A stretch of DNA of 64,000 nucleotides, from contig CP060261.1 of NCBI GenBank assembly GCA_022646525.1, forward strand, positions 434,001-498,000. The letters are read 5' to 3'. A program made the position numbers and the translations under genes. Origin of the DNA: Holosporaceae bacterium. GTDB taxonomy: Bacteria > Pseudomonadota > Alphaproteobacteria > UBA7879 > UBA5542. This document shows positions 1 to 10,280 of the stretch, piece after piece (the first letter of the stretch is position 1; each line of letters starts with the position of its first letter). The notes beneath the pieces are model-generated. The model was not told where the DNA came from. It saw only the letters and a list, made by a program, of their open reading frames with translations, and did not search any database.

Positions 1-1
1 T

Positions 2-312
2 ACGGTAGAAGAGCAGCCAAATGAGGACGCTGATGAGAATACAGTTTCTCCAGAGGTGTTTTCTGGCACAGCTGAAGACGGAGAGAAAAAGAACGTTTCT
101 CGAGGGCGTCGCCGCCGTCGTGGCCGCTCTCGAAGAGAGGACCAAAAGTCAGAAGAAAAAAAACTCTCAAAAGAGGGCCAAATGCAGAAAAGAGAAACCT
201 TCTGCAGAGGCACCTTCTCAAGACTTTCCTAAGTCGCCATCCCCTGAGAGTGGGGTAAACAAGCCCACAGGAAAGGGGGAAAGAAGGCTGGTGGAAAAAG
301 TTATTAGACTAA
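2..312 (+). CDS. C-terminal tail of a basic RNA-processing type protein, possibly RNase E/G (partial, frameshifted)
   Basis: The 5' end lies outside the window. Frame 2 begins with an acidic stretch followed by an arginine cluster (GRRRRRGRSR) and a Lys/Glu-rich segment. Reading then has to shift at the A8 run near 157-166 and again at the G5 run near 275-279 to end with GKEGWWKKLLD. Arg-rich acidic/basic tails ending in a G-W-W motif are usual for alphaproteobacterial RNase E, but no catalytic domain is visible, so the family is a guess; a DEAD-box helicase tail is the main alternative. It converges on holA and overlaps its stop by a few bases. Confidence 0.35.
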
Positions 313-1305
313 GCTAGTTTTTTTGGGTTTGCATGAGTGTAACGGCAAATACTTCATTTGCCCCAACAGCTGTTTTTTGAGATTCACTTCAAGTGTGCGC
401 AGCGTTTCAACTGTTTCTTCAATATTTTGGATTGACCAGTGCTGCACTTGTGATTTGACTATATTTCTTTCTTTGAAAAAAAAACAGGTGGTCTTATATT
501 TTTCAGTGATGCTTCAAAACTTTCACCATCTTCCATATAGCTTTTGATTTGATGTAGTTTTAATAAGCTTCCCGTCAGCATACGTAGTGTTGAAATATAA
601 GTTGCGCTGTCTTGGCTTTTTAAGAGCAAAGAAAACTTTTTCTGGTTCTTATTAAGAATGCGTCGATTAAGTCGCGTGCTTCTGGAAGCTTGGATGAGAC
701 AAGAGTTCCTTTGATATGATCGTACGTTACTTCTGGTTCTGTGCCCGATATGGTTAAAATTTTTCAAGCTCAACCTGAATGGTATGAGGAGAGTCAGCCA
801 GAAAAGTAGCAAGATCGTGTGCCAGCTGTGTTTGGATAACTTTATCATGCTTCTTAAAAATTGAGTGACGATGTGGAGCAATTCCTGCAGGGTAAGCGCA
901 TAACAAGGGATACATAGGAAGTGCGTATGTTCTTCGTATAGCTGACGTAGCTTTGATTGGGGTGTGAGATAGTTGTGGCTCAACAAGAAAAAGAGGGTGT
1001 TTTTTCTGGATCTAAGTTCTCACAAAATTTATGCATTTTATCAGTGACATCTTGCACGATAATATGCTGAGGGCCTGCTGAACATGTCTGTGGAGGATAA
1101 AAGGTCGTCAAGAGAAAAACCTCACCAGACAACAAAGCACTTTCTGAAACAAATCTTTTTTGTTCTTTTTTTTCAGTGATGGATTTTTTCAAAAATTTCA
1201 TCAAGTTTTGCTGCTTGATTAAAAAGAGTGGTCCCCATGAATAAGAATGCTGGCAGGCATCTGTGTGGGCGCAAATGTGAGCCCTTTTTGAGGGCTATAC
1301 TTCAT
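304..1305 (-). CDS. holA: DNA polymerase III subunit delta (frameshifted)
   Basis: The delta subunit is the clamp-loader arm that opens the beta sliding clamp. Start is the ATG at 1305, which overlaps the lptE stop as ATGA, giving about 333 residues, the usual family length. Visible pieces: N-terminal ILIHGDHS (degenerate P-loop-like strand), mid-region SKLRQLYEEHTHFLCIPCYA (typical of delta, compare S-x-LRKxFE...ACY), then VELEKF, and C-terminal RPPVFFKERNIVKSQVQHWS. These lie in different frames with shifts at T-rich runs (about 1215, 1150, 990, 830, 485). The leuS-lptE-holA order is conserved in alphaproteobacteria and supports the call. Confidence 0.85.
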
Positions 1306-1803
1306 GAGTGCTCTGCTTCTTCTAATGCCGCCGCAACGGTGGTCCGAATGTTTTCTGCTGCTTCATAAAGCAATCTTTCTTGTGCACTTTTCTCGCCCAC
1401 CCAATTTGCATAGGGGATTGTGCAGAAACAGTTGAGTCTACGGATACACTCGTGTGTAGAGAAAATTTCTTTTGCCTGATTCAAGGTGGGACAATGTATA
1501 CCGGACATCTAGATAAATGCTTTCTTCAACTGTTGAGGCACTTTTGCTGATAGCGAGCGGTTTTTTATTATAATTCAATACAACTTTCAACACATATTTT
1601 TGTGTGGAGATATGGTCGTGGATGCCAAACATTTGGCAGAGGTGGTTGTGTAGAATTTGACCTTCTCGATTCTCAATCGTAGAAATTTTTACCATTCTTA
1701 GTTTATCTAAAATGGCCCCTTGATGGATTTGATACAAAGGCCTAAAGCCACACCCTGAAAGGCCAAAAAGTAAACAAAAAACAACAAGTCTAAGGGCAAA
1801 CAA
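1302..1803 (-). CDS. lptE: LPS-assembly lipoprotein LptE (one frameshift)
   Basis: LptE plugs the LptD barrel that inserts lipopolysaccharide into the outer membrane. The N-terminus [19 protein letters not shown] is a lipoprotein signal peptide with lipobox LSGC, followed by the family hallmark GFRPLY. The start overlaps the leuS stop (1790-1803), and the stop overlaps the holA start. The frame changes near 1450-1475 (after SHLESGK), from where reading continues with [15 protein letters not shown] to the C-terminal EEAEHS. About 167 residues, normal for the family. Presence of lptE together with lptA and lptC elsewhere in the window shows that the cell makes LPS. Confidence 0.85.
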
Positions 1804-4338
1804 TATTCACAATCCTTTTGGGTACCACAATAATTTTTTTGATTTCTTTATCTTTAATAACAGCATGAACAGCAGGTAATTTTTTAGCAGCTTCTTCTAT
1901 GTCTTGGGTATTTTGCCCTTGAGAACATTCAATAGTGCCTTTTAATTTGCCATTAATTTGTACAGCCAATGTTATTGTATCATCTTCTAAAATGGTGTCA
2001 TTGACTTTAGGCCACGGTGTTTCAATAAGAAATGATTTTTCTTCTAAAAGTGTTTTCCAAATTTCTTCACATATATGGGGGATGAATGGAGAAAACAGTT
2101 TTAGAAGTGTTTTTAAACAAAACAAAGCAATGTGATGATTGTCTTGATGGGAAAGATCAAGTGTTTCAAGTTTGTTTGAAAACTCTCTGAGGCGGGCAAT
2201 GGCCTTGTTTAAATGAAAGCCATCTAAGTCATGATTAATGGCATAAATTGTTTTATGCATATAGCGTTCAATTTTTTTACCTTCAGGTGTTTGATCGCTT
2301 GGTTTTTTTGCATCTTTTACTTCGGCAATTTTTAATGCAAGGGCCCACAAACGATTAATATAGCGCCAACTTCCTTGTAGTCCTGCGTCACTCCACTCAA
2401 AATCACGGTCAGGGGGCGAATCAGAAAGAATAAAAAGCCGCGCTGTATCCACGCCATACTCATCAATGATTGCTTGTGGATCAACAGTATTGTTTTTTGA
2501 CTTGCTCATTTTCTCAGAAGCGCCAACCGTTACTTCTTTACCGTCTTCGGTATAATGATTCTTTCCTTTTGTAATAACATGATCTGGGTAAACCCACTCG
2601 CCATCTTTAGATTTATAAGTTTTGTGGATAACCATACCTTGGGTTAAAAGCCCTTCAAATGGTTCTTTTATATTCAGATAACCACATTGGCGCATGGCGC
2701 GCATAAAAAATCGTGAATATAGAAGATGCATCACCGCGTGTTCAATACCGCCAATGTATTGGTTAACAGGCATCCAAGATTCAATCGCCGTTTTGTCTAG
2801 TTCGTCTTGATTTTTCTCAAGGCACAAGCGTAAGAAATACCAAGATGATTCAAAGAATGTATCAAATGTATCTGTTTCACGCTTTGCTGGTTGGTTGCAT
2901 TTAGGGCATGAAACATGTTTCCAAGTAGGATGATGTTCAAGAGGGTTTCCTGCTTTATCAAAAAGAAACATCAGTCGGCAGTGTGACGGGAAGCTCTTTT
3001 TGGGCACCGGTACAATACCGCATTGGTTACAGTAAATAATAGGAATCAGGCATCCCCAATAACGCTGGCGCGATACACCCCAGTCTTTCAAGCGATAGGT
3101 GACAGCGCCATAGCCAATATTGAGCTCAGTTATCTTTTCAATGGCTTTTTTAATGGCGTCTGTGACGCGCAAGCCATTTAGAAACTGAGAATTAATCATT
3201 GTGCCATCAGAAATGTGTGGTGCTTCTTCAACATCTGGTGTTTGTCCATCTGGCAACGCAACAACAGGCAAAATATCTAGATCATACTTTTTAGCAAATT
3301 CATGATCACGTTCATCATGGGCAGGAACCCCAATCACGGCACCAGTGCCATAGTCAGAAAGTACATAGTTGGCAATATAGATAGGAATCTTTTTTCCTTC
3401 GTCGAAAGGACAAAGGGCAAAAAATGGTGTTTTAACACCTTTCTTTTCAGCCGTTTCGATCGTTTTTTGGCTTGTGCCCAGCGCTTCACATTCTTTGATG
3501 AACGCAGCAACTTCAGAGTTTTTTTCTGAAAGCGCTTTTGAAAGTTCATGATGTGCAGAAATAGCAATATACGATGCACCAAAAAGGGTGTCGGGGCGTG
3601 TTGTAAAAATTTGTACTTTATGGGAACTGTTTTCCACATCATAAGCCACATAAGCGCCTTCAGACTTTCCAATCCAGTTGCGTTGCATGGTTGTGACTTT
3701 TTCTGGCCATTTTTTTAAGGTGTCTAGTCCTTCAAGAAGGCTTTCAGAAAAATCAGTGATTTTCAAAAACCATTGAGAGAGTAATTTTTTTGTAACAGGG
3801 GCTCCAGAACGCCATCCTTTACCATCAATGACTTGTTCATTTGCCAATACACTTTGTTCAACGGGGTCCCAATTGACCCATGATTCTTTGCGGTATGCGA
3901 GCCCTGCTTGATAAAAGTCTAAAAAGATTTTTTGCTCATGCTTATAGTAATTGGGGTCGCATGTTGAAACTTCTCGGTCCCAGTTAATGCTAAGCCCCAA
4001 AGACTTGAGCTGATTTTTCATGTCAGCAATGTTTTTTTTGGTCCACACGTCAGGTTGGGCTTTATGCTTAATGGCGGCATTTTCTGCAGGTAACCCAAAA
4101 GCATCCCAAGCAAATGGGTGTAAAACATCATGACCTTTGGCCCATTTATAGCGGGCAATCACATCACCAATTGCATAGTTGCGGACATGGCCCATATGCA
4201 AGCGACCAGATGGATACGGCATCATTTCAAGGACATAGTATTTTTGCCCCCATTATTTTTGACTTTGTATAAATCTTGGGCGAGCCATGCATCTTGCCAT
4301 TTTTTTTCTGATGCACGAAAGTTATAGGGATTTGTCAT
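1790..4338 (-). CDS. leuS: Leucyl-tRNA synthetase (one frameshift near the N-terminus)
   Basis: Class I aminoacyl-tRNA synthetase that charges tRNA-Leu. The natural start is the ATG at 4338 ([18 protein letters not shown]), but a missing base near 4245 (A5 run after GGGGGC) breaks the frame before the HIGH-type motif HMGH in [17 protein letters not shown]. Downstream are the editing CP1 domain with [10 protein letters not shown], a zinc-binding Cys cluster (CNQCG ... [18 protein letters not shown]), the KMSKS loop ([13 protein letters not shown]) and the C-terminal domain ending in [13 protein letters not shown]. About 849 residues, normal. A frameshift in this essential gene is strong evidence for sequence error rather than decay. 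Confidence 0.97.
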
Positions 4339-4344
4339 GTATGC

Positions 4345-4854
4345 TTATCCAATTTCTTGGGAAACCTTTAGATCGCGGGCACGGGTAAGAATAGTTTCTT
4401 CAAATTTAAGAAGCGTGTCTTTGTCGACATTTGTTGCAACCCAAGCTCCATTCGAATCTTTTTTTTGTTTGAAAATAGAAATCTTTAACGCCGACGAGTT
4501 AAGTTCGCGCCCTGTGATAATAACTTCAATTTTAAAGCGCTTGTTGGTTGTGTTTGGGTCGACATACCACTCTGTGATAATCAACCCCCCAAAAGGGTCT
4601 GCTTTTTTCTTTTCCATAAAAGCAAGTGTTTCAAGAGAGGCTGTCCATAAATAGCTGTTCACGCCAATGCCATCAGTCGTGTTCTTTTTTTTGGCTGTTG
4701 TAAAAAGAGGCTCTGATAAAAGGTGGCCTTTAGTACGATCTTCACGGCGTTCTCTTTGGCCACGGGGTTCTGAGCCAAGGCGCGGTATTTTTTCTTCTGC
4801 AACAGCGGCAAAAGGAAGAAGAAAAGTGAGAACAATTAATACTTTCTTATACAT
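4345..4854 (-). CDS. DUF3576 family exported protein
   Basis: Function unknown; the family is conserved in alphaproteobacteria next to leuS. Start chosen at MYKKVLIVLTFLLPFAAVAE (4854), a clear signal peptide; an in-frame ATG at 4908 would place the signal too far inside. After cleavage follow a basic linker and the conserved core GIGVNSYLWTASLETL and ADPFGGLIITEWY. The mature protein is about 150 residues and probably periplasmic or outer-membrane associated. It sits 7 bp upstream of leuS on the same strand, so co-transcription is likely. Confidence 0.8.
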   Translation of the reverse strand: MYKKVLIVLTFLLPFAAVAEEKIPRLGSEPRGQRERREDRTKGHLLSEPLFTTAKKKNTTDGIGVNSYLWTASLETLAFMEKKKADPFGGLIITEWYVDPNTTNKRFKIEVIITGRELNSSALKISIFKQKKDSNGAWVATNVDKDTLLKFEETILTRARDLKVSQEIG

Positions 4855-4924
4855 AGGTTTTCCTGAATTTGATGTTGGAAATATATACTTATTATGGGCT
4901 TTATTCAATACACGATCAGCTGTT

Positions 4925-5731
4925 TTAGCAAGAAGACAGCTCTTTTCTCAAATCATCATAAAGTGCTGCATTTGAAGCAAGAATGGAATTGCCCGTCTCT
5001 GGATGCGATTTACCATCAATTTCTGATACCATGCCTCCGGCTTCTTGAATAAGAAGTATGCCTGCAGCAACATCCCAGGGCTGAAGCCCATACATGAAGT
5101 AAGCTTCTGCTTTACCCGCCGCAACATATGCCAGATCAAGGGCAGCACTTCCTAAGCAGCGAATGATGCTTACTTTCTCATGGGCCATTTTCCAAACAGA
5201 GTTAAAAAAAGCGGTGCGTTTTTTTTCTGGATCATGGTGACTTGTCAGTAGAACAGCGTCTGTTAAACCTTGTCTAGAGGACACACGAAGTTGGTCGCCG
5301 TTTAAAAAAGCCCCTTTTCCACGTTCTGCCCAAAACACATCACCGCGGAGGGGGTCGTAGGTAACAGCGTGCTCTATTCGGCCCTTCGACTGATGTGCGA
5401 TTGTGACACAAAATCCAGGAAGGCCATGCAAGAAATTAGTGGTGCCATCAAGGGGATCAATGATCCACACGTTTTCTTTATCTTTATTTTCTTCAGCACC
5501 ACTTTCTTCCATCAAGAAAGAATAGTCGGGCCGCCCTTTTTTTAATAAATCATAAACAATTTTTTCTGATCTTTTGTCTGCAACTGAAACAAAGTCAGCG
5601 GGCCCTTTTTTGGCAATTTGTAGTTTTTCAATTTCATTGAAGTCACGAATAAGACTGCGTCCTGCTTTTTCAGCAGCTTCAATCATAACATTTAAGTGGG
5701 CTGAGTTTGTGAGGGTACGATTACGATACAT
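4925..5731 (-). CDS. Inositol monophosphatase family protein (SuhB-like)
   Basis: Mg2+-dependent phosphatase of the IMPase/FBPase superfamily, acting on myo-inositol phosphates or related sugar phosphates; SuhB homologues also bind the transcription antitermination machinery. Metal-binding motifs are visible: EES (MEESGAEE) near residue 74, WIIDPLDGTTNFLHGLPGFC near residue 92, and WDVAAGILLIQEAGG near residue 222. 268 residues, normal length. It lies 3 bp downstream of efp on the same strand. Which member of the superfamily it is cannot be told from sequence alone. Confidence 0.9.
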   Translation of the reverse strand: MYRNRTLTNSAHLNVMIEAAEKAGRSLIRDFNEIEKLQIAKKGPADFVSVADKRSEKIVYDLLKKGRPDYSFLMEESGAEENKDKENVWIIDPLDGTTNFLHGLPGFCVTIAHQSKGRIEHAVTYDPLRGDVFWAERGKGAFLNGDQLRVSSRQGLTDAVLLTSHHDPEKKRTAFFNSVWKMAHEKVSIIRCLGSAALDLAYVAAGKAEAYFMYGLQPWDVAAGILLIQEAGGMVSEIDGKSHPETGNSILASNAALYDDLRKELSSC

Positions 5732-5734
5732 CGG

Positions 5735-6298
5735 CTACTTGGCTTTCTCGGCATAGGTGCCGTCTGCTGTGTTCACCACAACTTTGGTGCCGGCCTCAAT
5801 ATGCGGGGGCACCATAATGCAGCGACCATTTTCAAGAACGGCCGGCTTGTAGGAAGAGGAGGCTGTTTGTCCTTTAACCACAGGGTCCGCTTCTGTAATT
5901 TCCATAACCAAAGTTTCTGGCAACTGTACTGTGATGGGGTTTCCTTCATGAAGGGCTAGCATCACGACCATATTATCTTTCAAAAAATCATAAGCGTCGC
6001 CAATAAAGTCTTTTTCTAAAGATACCTGTTCATAGGTTTCTAGGTCCATAAACGTAAATTTATCACCTTCGCTAAAAAGAAACTGGTGTTCTTTTTCTTC
6101 TAAAAAGACACGTTCAACAGTTTCACTTGAACGGAAACGCTCATTAAGTTTTGTGCCATCGGGAATGGCTTTAAGCTCAACTTGAAGATACGCTCCACCC
6201 TTTCCAGGTTTGGTGTGCTGTGTTTTAGCAGCCACCCAAAGGCGGCCTTGGTGGTCAATAATGTTGCCGGGTTTGATTTCATTACCTGAAATTTTCAT
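5735..6298 (-). CDS. efp: Elongation factor P
   Basis: EF-P enters the ribosomal E site and relieves stalling at polyproline. 187 residues with the KOW-like domain I (residues 1-64), the loop PGKGGAY whose Lys-34 equivalent is the post-translational modification site, and two OB domains ending in [16 protein letters not shown] Shine-Dalgarno AAGGAA lies just upstream of the ATG at 6298. It follows a second gene (6308-6520) that codes only for an EF-P-like domain I. No frameshift. Confidence 0.97.
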   Translation of the reverse strand: MKISGNEIKPGNIIDHQGRLWVAAKTQHTKPGKGGAYLQVELKAIPDGTKLNERFRSSETVERVFLEEKEHQFLFSEGDKFTFMDLETYEQVSLEKDFIGDAYDFLKDNMVVMLALHEGNPITVQLPETLVMEITEADPVVKGQTASSSYKPAVLENGRCIMVPPHIEAGTKVVVNTADGTYAEKAK

Positions 6299-6307
6299 TG
6301 TATTCCT

Positions 6308-6520
6308 TTATAGCTTGATATTATCAAGACACTCGACAGGCTCATCATAAGAAAAATTGTGGGTTTTCATACGACCTGTTTGAATGTTTTTCATTTCAAC
6401 AGTTAACTGAATAGGGCGTGACTTGTATCTTTTTTCAATCGTCTTGGTTGCAACAAATAGGTGGCCTTGGTGGGAAATGATATTCCCTGTGCGCAGTTTT
6501 GAACTTGGAATTTTAACCAT
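6308..6520 (-). CDS. Stand-alone EF-P domain I (KOW-like) protein
   Basis: A 70-residue protein (MVKIPSSKLRTGNIISHQGH...) that aligns along its full length with domain I of the adjacent EF-P and stops exactly where domain I ends (FSYDEPVECLDNIKL against [10 protein letters not shown]). The loop that carries the modified lysine reads KRYKSRP instead of KPGKGGA: the tip lysine aligns but the flanking glycines are gone. Only 9 bp separate its stop from the efp start, so it is not a frameshifted full-length EF-P. It starts directly after the aldolase stop, so the three genes are probably co-transcribed. Function unknown. Confidence 0.75.
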   Translation of the reverse strand: MVKIPSSKLRTGNIISHQGHLFVATKTIEKRYKSRPIQLTVEMKNIQTGRMKTHNFSYDEPVECLDNIKL

Positions 6521-7432
6521 TTAATCCTCCTTGTATAGGGCAACCATTTTTTGAATAACATAAAGCGCTTCTTGCCTCTCTCTCTGAAAAAAGTTTCGAC
6601 CTACAATCGATCCAAACCCCTGTCCATCACGAATATCTTTTGTTTCTTCCATAAGGTCATCTGTGTTTTTAGCCGTGCCTCCAGAAAAAATGACAATGCG
6701 ACGGCCTTCAAAACAGCACTTCACTACATAGCGAATACGGTCTTTAAGTGATGTGTGCGGGATCTTATGATTTTTGATAGCTTGTGTATCTGCTTTTAAA
6801 AACAGATGATCGGTGGGCACCTTTACCTTCACAATGTGTGCCCCAAGAAGGCAGGCCATATGGGCGCCATAGCTGATGACGTCTAATGATGTTTCTCCAT
6901 CTTTAGAAATAGAGCTTCCTCGTGGATATGACCACGCCACCACAACAAGCCCTGCCTTTTTGGCTTGGTGTGCGACCTCTCTAAATTCATTGATCAGTTT
7001 CAAGTTATGGTCAGAGCCCGGATAAAGGGTGAACCCGATGCCGTGGCAACCTAGGCGAACAGCATCTTCTACAGACGCAGTGATCGCTTGATCAGGCTCT
7101 TTCCCATAAAGTGCGTTGCAGCTGTTTATCTTTAGGATTGTCGGAATTTTTCCTTTAAAAGTTTCCGCACCTGATTCCAGCATGCCAAGGGGGGCAGCAA
7201 AGGCAGACAAACCCCCTTCAATAGCCAAATTAAAGTGATAAAAGGGGTCGTAAGCCCCATCATTTTGGGCAAAGCTTCGAGAAGGGCCGTGTTCAAATCC
7301 TTGATCAACAGCAGAGATGATGAGCTTCCCACTACCGCCGAGGGCACCATGGTTTAAAATATCAGCCAAGCGCTTCTTAACGTCAGCCCCTTCAGATTCA
7401 TAAAATTTTAAAATAGAGTCAATGCGTGTCAC
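6521..7432 (-). CDS. Class I fructose-bisphosphate aldolase (DhnA/FbaB type)
   Basis: Schiff-base aldolase that splits fructose 1,6-bisphosphate into the two triose phosphates (glycolysis/gluconeogenesis). 303 residues. Typical motifs: SAVDQGFEHGPSRSF near the N-terminus, HIVKVKVPTDH (probable Schiff-base lysine region) in the middle, and the phosphate-binding IVIFSGGTAKNTDD and GFGSIVGRNFFQR near the C-terminus. It belongs to the archaeal/bacterial DhnA group rather than the animal class I type. With pyk in the same window it shows that at least lower glycolysis is present. Confidence 0.92.
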   Translation of the reverse strand: MTRIDSILKFYESEGADVKKRLADILNHGALGGSGKLIISAVDQGFEHGPSRSFAQNDGAYDPFYHFNLAIEGGLSAFAAPLGMLESGAETFKGKIPTILKINSCNALYGKEPDQAITASVEDAVRLGCHGIGFTLYPGSDHNLKLINEFREVAHQAKKAGLVVVAWSYPRGSSISKDGETSLDVISYGAHMACLLGAHIVKVKVPTDHLFLKADTQAIKNHKIPHTSLKDRIRYVVKCCFEGRRIVIFSGGTAKNTDDLMEETKDIRDGQGFGSIVGRNFFQRERQEALYVIQKMVALYKED

Positions 7433-7519
7433 AATTATATAAACCCTTTCTCATAATGCGGCAGTTTACCTTATTTATGCTTGAAAAAAATATAAAACAG
7501 CGCTCCACTCTAAAACAGC

Positions 7520-8214
7520 TTAGCGAACGCTTTTTAGATGATCGCTTATTTTTAATAAATCAAACCAGACATCTTTTTTTCTGCCCCGGACTTCTCAGCA
7601 AATATGCTGGGTGGTAGATGGCTGTCATTTTTATAGCATGGTCTTGATAAGGAGAAGTGTAATCAAACCATTCACCTCTTAGTTTTGTGATCCCTTCACT
7701 TTTGTTGAGCAGCGCTTTTACAGCTGTGCCACCAACTAAAATAATAAGCTTCAGGTTAACAAGGGCAATATGGCGCTGTGTAAAAAGGAAGGCAGGCATT
7801 AATTTCTTGTGGTGTAGGTTGCCGGTTCCCTGGAGGTCGCCAAAAACAGTGTTTGTGATGTAGAGGTCTTTTTCACGCTCAAACCCAGCGGCTTTAAATG
7901 CTTTTGTTAAAAGTTGGCCCTCATACCAACAAAGGGTTTCCCTTGTCGATCCTCGTCAGCCCCAGGCGCTTCACCAATAAGCATAATGTCTGCATTTGGG
8001 TTGCCATCAGAAAAAGACTAAATTAATCGCGGTCTTTTTTTAGGTCACATCCATCAAACGTGGCTACTTTTTCTTTAAGGGCATCCAGCGAATCTGATGA
8101 AGGCTGCATTTGGGTTGTGGGTTTTTCTGTTTCTGTTTTATTGAAACGATTGATAGGGCTTTTACTATAAATCTCATCAACATCTATTAAAGATTTTAAA
8201 AGGTCTTTCGTCAT
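7520..8214 (-). CDS. Uracil-DNA glycosylase, family 4/5 type (frameshifted)
   Basis: Removes uracil from DNA. The N-terminus [20 protein letters not shown] starts at 8214. After a shift near 8030 the active-site segment [19 protein letters not shown] can be read (GEAPG is the family 4 glycosylase motif), and the C-terminal part gives [19 protein letters not shown] and [17 protein letters not shown] (the HPaxLLR motif). A +1 base in the A7 run near 7580 breaks the last segment, which should end [17 protein letters not shown] at 7520. About 231 residues. The start overlaps the end of the preceding M48 protease gene. Confidence 0.85.
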
Positions 8215-8218
8215 CAAC

Positions 8219-9565
8219 TTAAAATTTTCGTGTTTGTGTGCTTTTTGTTTGTCTCTTTTTGTCTCTATTTTCAAGTCTTGTGCACGAAGATACAAACAGA
8301 CCCTGGCTTTAAGAAGTGCAATGCGCGCTTGGCTTGTTGATCGGCTTCTTGCCAGTTTTGTAAAAGAATTTCTTTTTCAGCAAGGGCAAGCGCCATTGCC
8401 CCCATTTGTTTTTGACGACCATACACAACAGATAAAAATTGCCATACACCAATATTTGTAGGTTCTTCTTTTTTGAGCTTCTCAAGAATTTTCTCGGCTT
8501 CTTTTAAGGTATCAGGTGTGTTTTTTTGCAACGAGAGACTGTGCAAGACCAAAATGAAACAAAAATAAGTGGGGGCATTTTGCTGATCGCGCGTTTATAG
8601 TTTTGTATGGAAAGGTCAATTTTTCCATTTTCATAGTAAATTTGCCCCATCAATTCATCTATATAAGCAGGCTCAGGATAGTCGGCTTTAACTTTATTAA
8701 GTAAATCAATGGCTTTATCTAAATAGCCTTGCCGATAAAAATGCAATGGCACGGGCATATTGATTTAACGTTTCTTCAGTATGATATTTTTTTTGTGACA
8801 GCGGCCGGTGGCAGTAAAGAAAGCTTCTAGCTTGATACGCATTAAATGATATCGACTGACCATTTGAGCAGGAAAAGGTTTCTGACAAGAGTTTTGTATT
8901 TGTCGTTCGATGGCGTGCATACGATCGCGGGTAAGAGGGTGCGAGCGTATGTAGGGATCTTGAAGATTCGTACTTAGCAGTTCCTGTCCTAAAAGTTTTT
9001 GAAAAAAGACAAGGCCGTCGGCTGGCCAGCAAAGTCCATTTAAGTAGCGCACAGCTGCTTGATCAGCGGCCGCTTCTTCAGCGCGACTGTATTTTAGGTA
9101 CCCATAAATACTAGAAATACTTGATCCAATTGCAAGGGCTGCGCCTAAATCAAGGCGCTGTGTGAGAACACCAAGTGCAATGCCAGCTGCTGCACCTAAG
9201 AGGCCAACGCGTTGGGCATTTTCCATGGCACCGATTGACCGCACAACATGGCGGCCTTCAAGGTGTCCAACCTCGTGGGCAATTACGCCTACGATCTCGT
9301 TTAAATTTGATGTACTAAGAAGGAACCCTGTATTTAATATCATGGTTGTATTGAGTGTTGCCGCGGCGTTATTCTCGCTGTTTACAACAAGAACTAAATT
9401 TAGATCTTTTGTATTAAGTTTTGCTTGCTGAAATATAGGGTCGATATAGCTTCTTAATATGGATTCAATTTCAGCATCGCGAATAACTGTGCCTTCTTTC
9501 AGCATAGTGTTGCTTTGGGCAAGTCCAAAAATCAACAACGAGAGGACAAAGGCAATAAACTTCAT
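8219..9565 (-). CDS. M48 family zinc metalloprotease with C-terminal TPR repeats (BepA-like, frameshifted)
   Basis: Periplasmic protease/chaperone of outer-membrane protein assembly in the BepA (YfgC) class. Signal peptide MKFIAFVLSLLIFGLAQS, then the zinc motif HEVGHLEGRH near residue 98 and the third ligand in SRAEEAAADQAAVRYL. The frame shifts near 8800 and 8580; the following frames give TPR helices (AIDLLNKVKADYPEPAYIDE, EAEKILEKLKKEEPT, WQEADQQAKRAL) and the terminal LYLRAQDLKIETKRDK, as in BepA proteins. The exact stop is blurred by a further shift near 8221. The start overlaps the stop of the upstream exported acetyltransferase gene as ATGA. Confidence 0.85.
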
Positions 9566-10224
9566 GGTTGTGCGGTGGGCTTATATTGGAAGATCTCATA
9601 CATACGATTCTCGTATTTGGGGAATCGGTGCGTTGCAATTTTACCGTCTTTTCCAATTTTTGGCTTAAACCCAATTTTTTTTAGCAACCCTTTCGAAGGT
9701 GTGTTTTCAGGCACAACAACGGCTTCAATCATGCGGTTCCCATAAATGCTTTTGTGGGCACTGATCAGAAATTTTGCAAATTTTTGACCCAGGCCTTTAC
9801 GGCGATAGGGAGGAAGAAGTTCAAAGTAAATCTCTTTATATGGCTCGTTGCGTGTTGAGTTTTGAATGCCCCCTAAGCCAACAGCACGTCCATCTGTTGT
9901 ATGGATAACAAATGCAAAAGTTAAGTTATGGTCTGTGACACCTATTGACTCTAGGTCGTTATAAGTTTGCCAAGCCGCCACATAATAGGCATAGGTGTTG
10001 TCAATGTATACGTCTGGCCATGGCAATCCATCGCGCATTGTTTTACATGTATCTGGATCTTTCAAAATTTGATACATCGATGCTTTGTCTTTAGGGTTGT
10101 TCGTTATAGGCTGTACAATGACTTGCGTATTGTCTTTAAGGGTAAAATGTGCTGTTTTGTTAAGGGCTGCCCCTAAAAAGGGAACAAGCAGTGTTACGAT
10201 AAAAAGTAGTTTATTTATATACAT
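9562..10224 (-). CDS. Exported GNAT-family N-acetyltransferase
   Basis: 220 residues. The chosen start (MYINKLLFIVTLLVPFLGAA) gives a clear signal peptide; an upstream ATG at 10260 would add a short basic extension. The mature part is a GNAT fold: strand with FAFVIHTTDGRAVGLGGI, acetyl-CoA binding loop YRRKGLGQKFAKFL (R-x-x-G-x-G), then PENTPSKGLLKKIGFK. Acetyl-CoA is normally not available in the periplasm, so an exported GNAT suggests delivery to a host compartment or an unusual role. It overlaps the M48 protease gene start by 4 bp. A second exported GNAT lies at 43905-44646. Confidence 0.8.
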   Translation of the reverse strand: MYINKLLFIVTLLVPFLGAALNKTAHFTLKDNTQVIVQPITNNPKDKASMYQILKDPDTCKTMRDGLPWPDVYIDNTYAYYVAAWQTYNDLESIGVTDHNLTFAFVIHTTDGRAVGLGGIQNSTRNEPYKEIYFELLPPYRRKGLGQKFAKFLISAHKSIYGNRMIEAVVVPENTPSKGLLKKIGFKPKIGKDGKIATHRFPKYENRMYEIFQYKPTAQP

Positions 10225-10280
10225 GATACGAATAATGAATGGTCTGTTAATTTTTTTCATTATAAAGGCCTTAAAATAAA

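Noticed and set aside
323..547. Plus-strand open frame of 74 codons
   Set aside because: It is the complement of the C-terminal part of holA, whose conserved residues are readable on the minus strand.
2623..2633. A perfect DnaA-box-like TGTGGATAA
   Set aside because: A single copy inside the leuS coding region; no cluster of boxes and no AT-rich unwinding element around it, and none near dnaA, so no origin is called.
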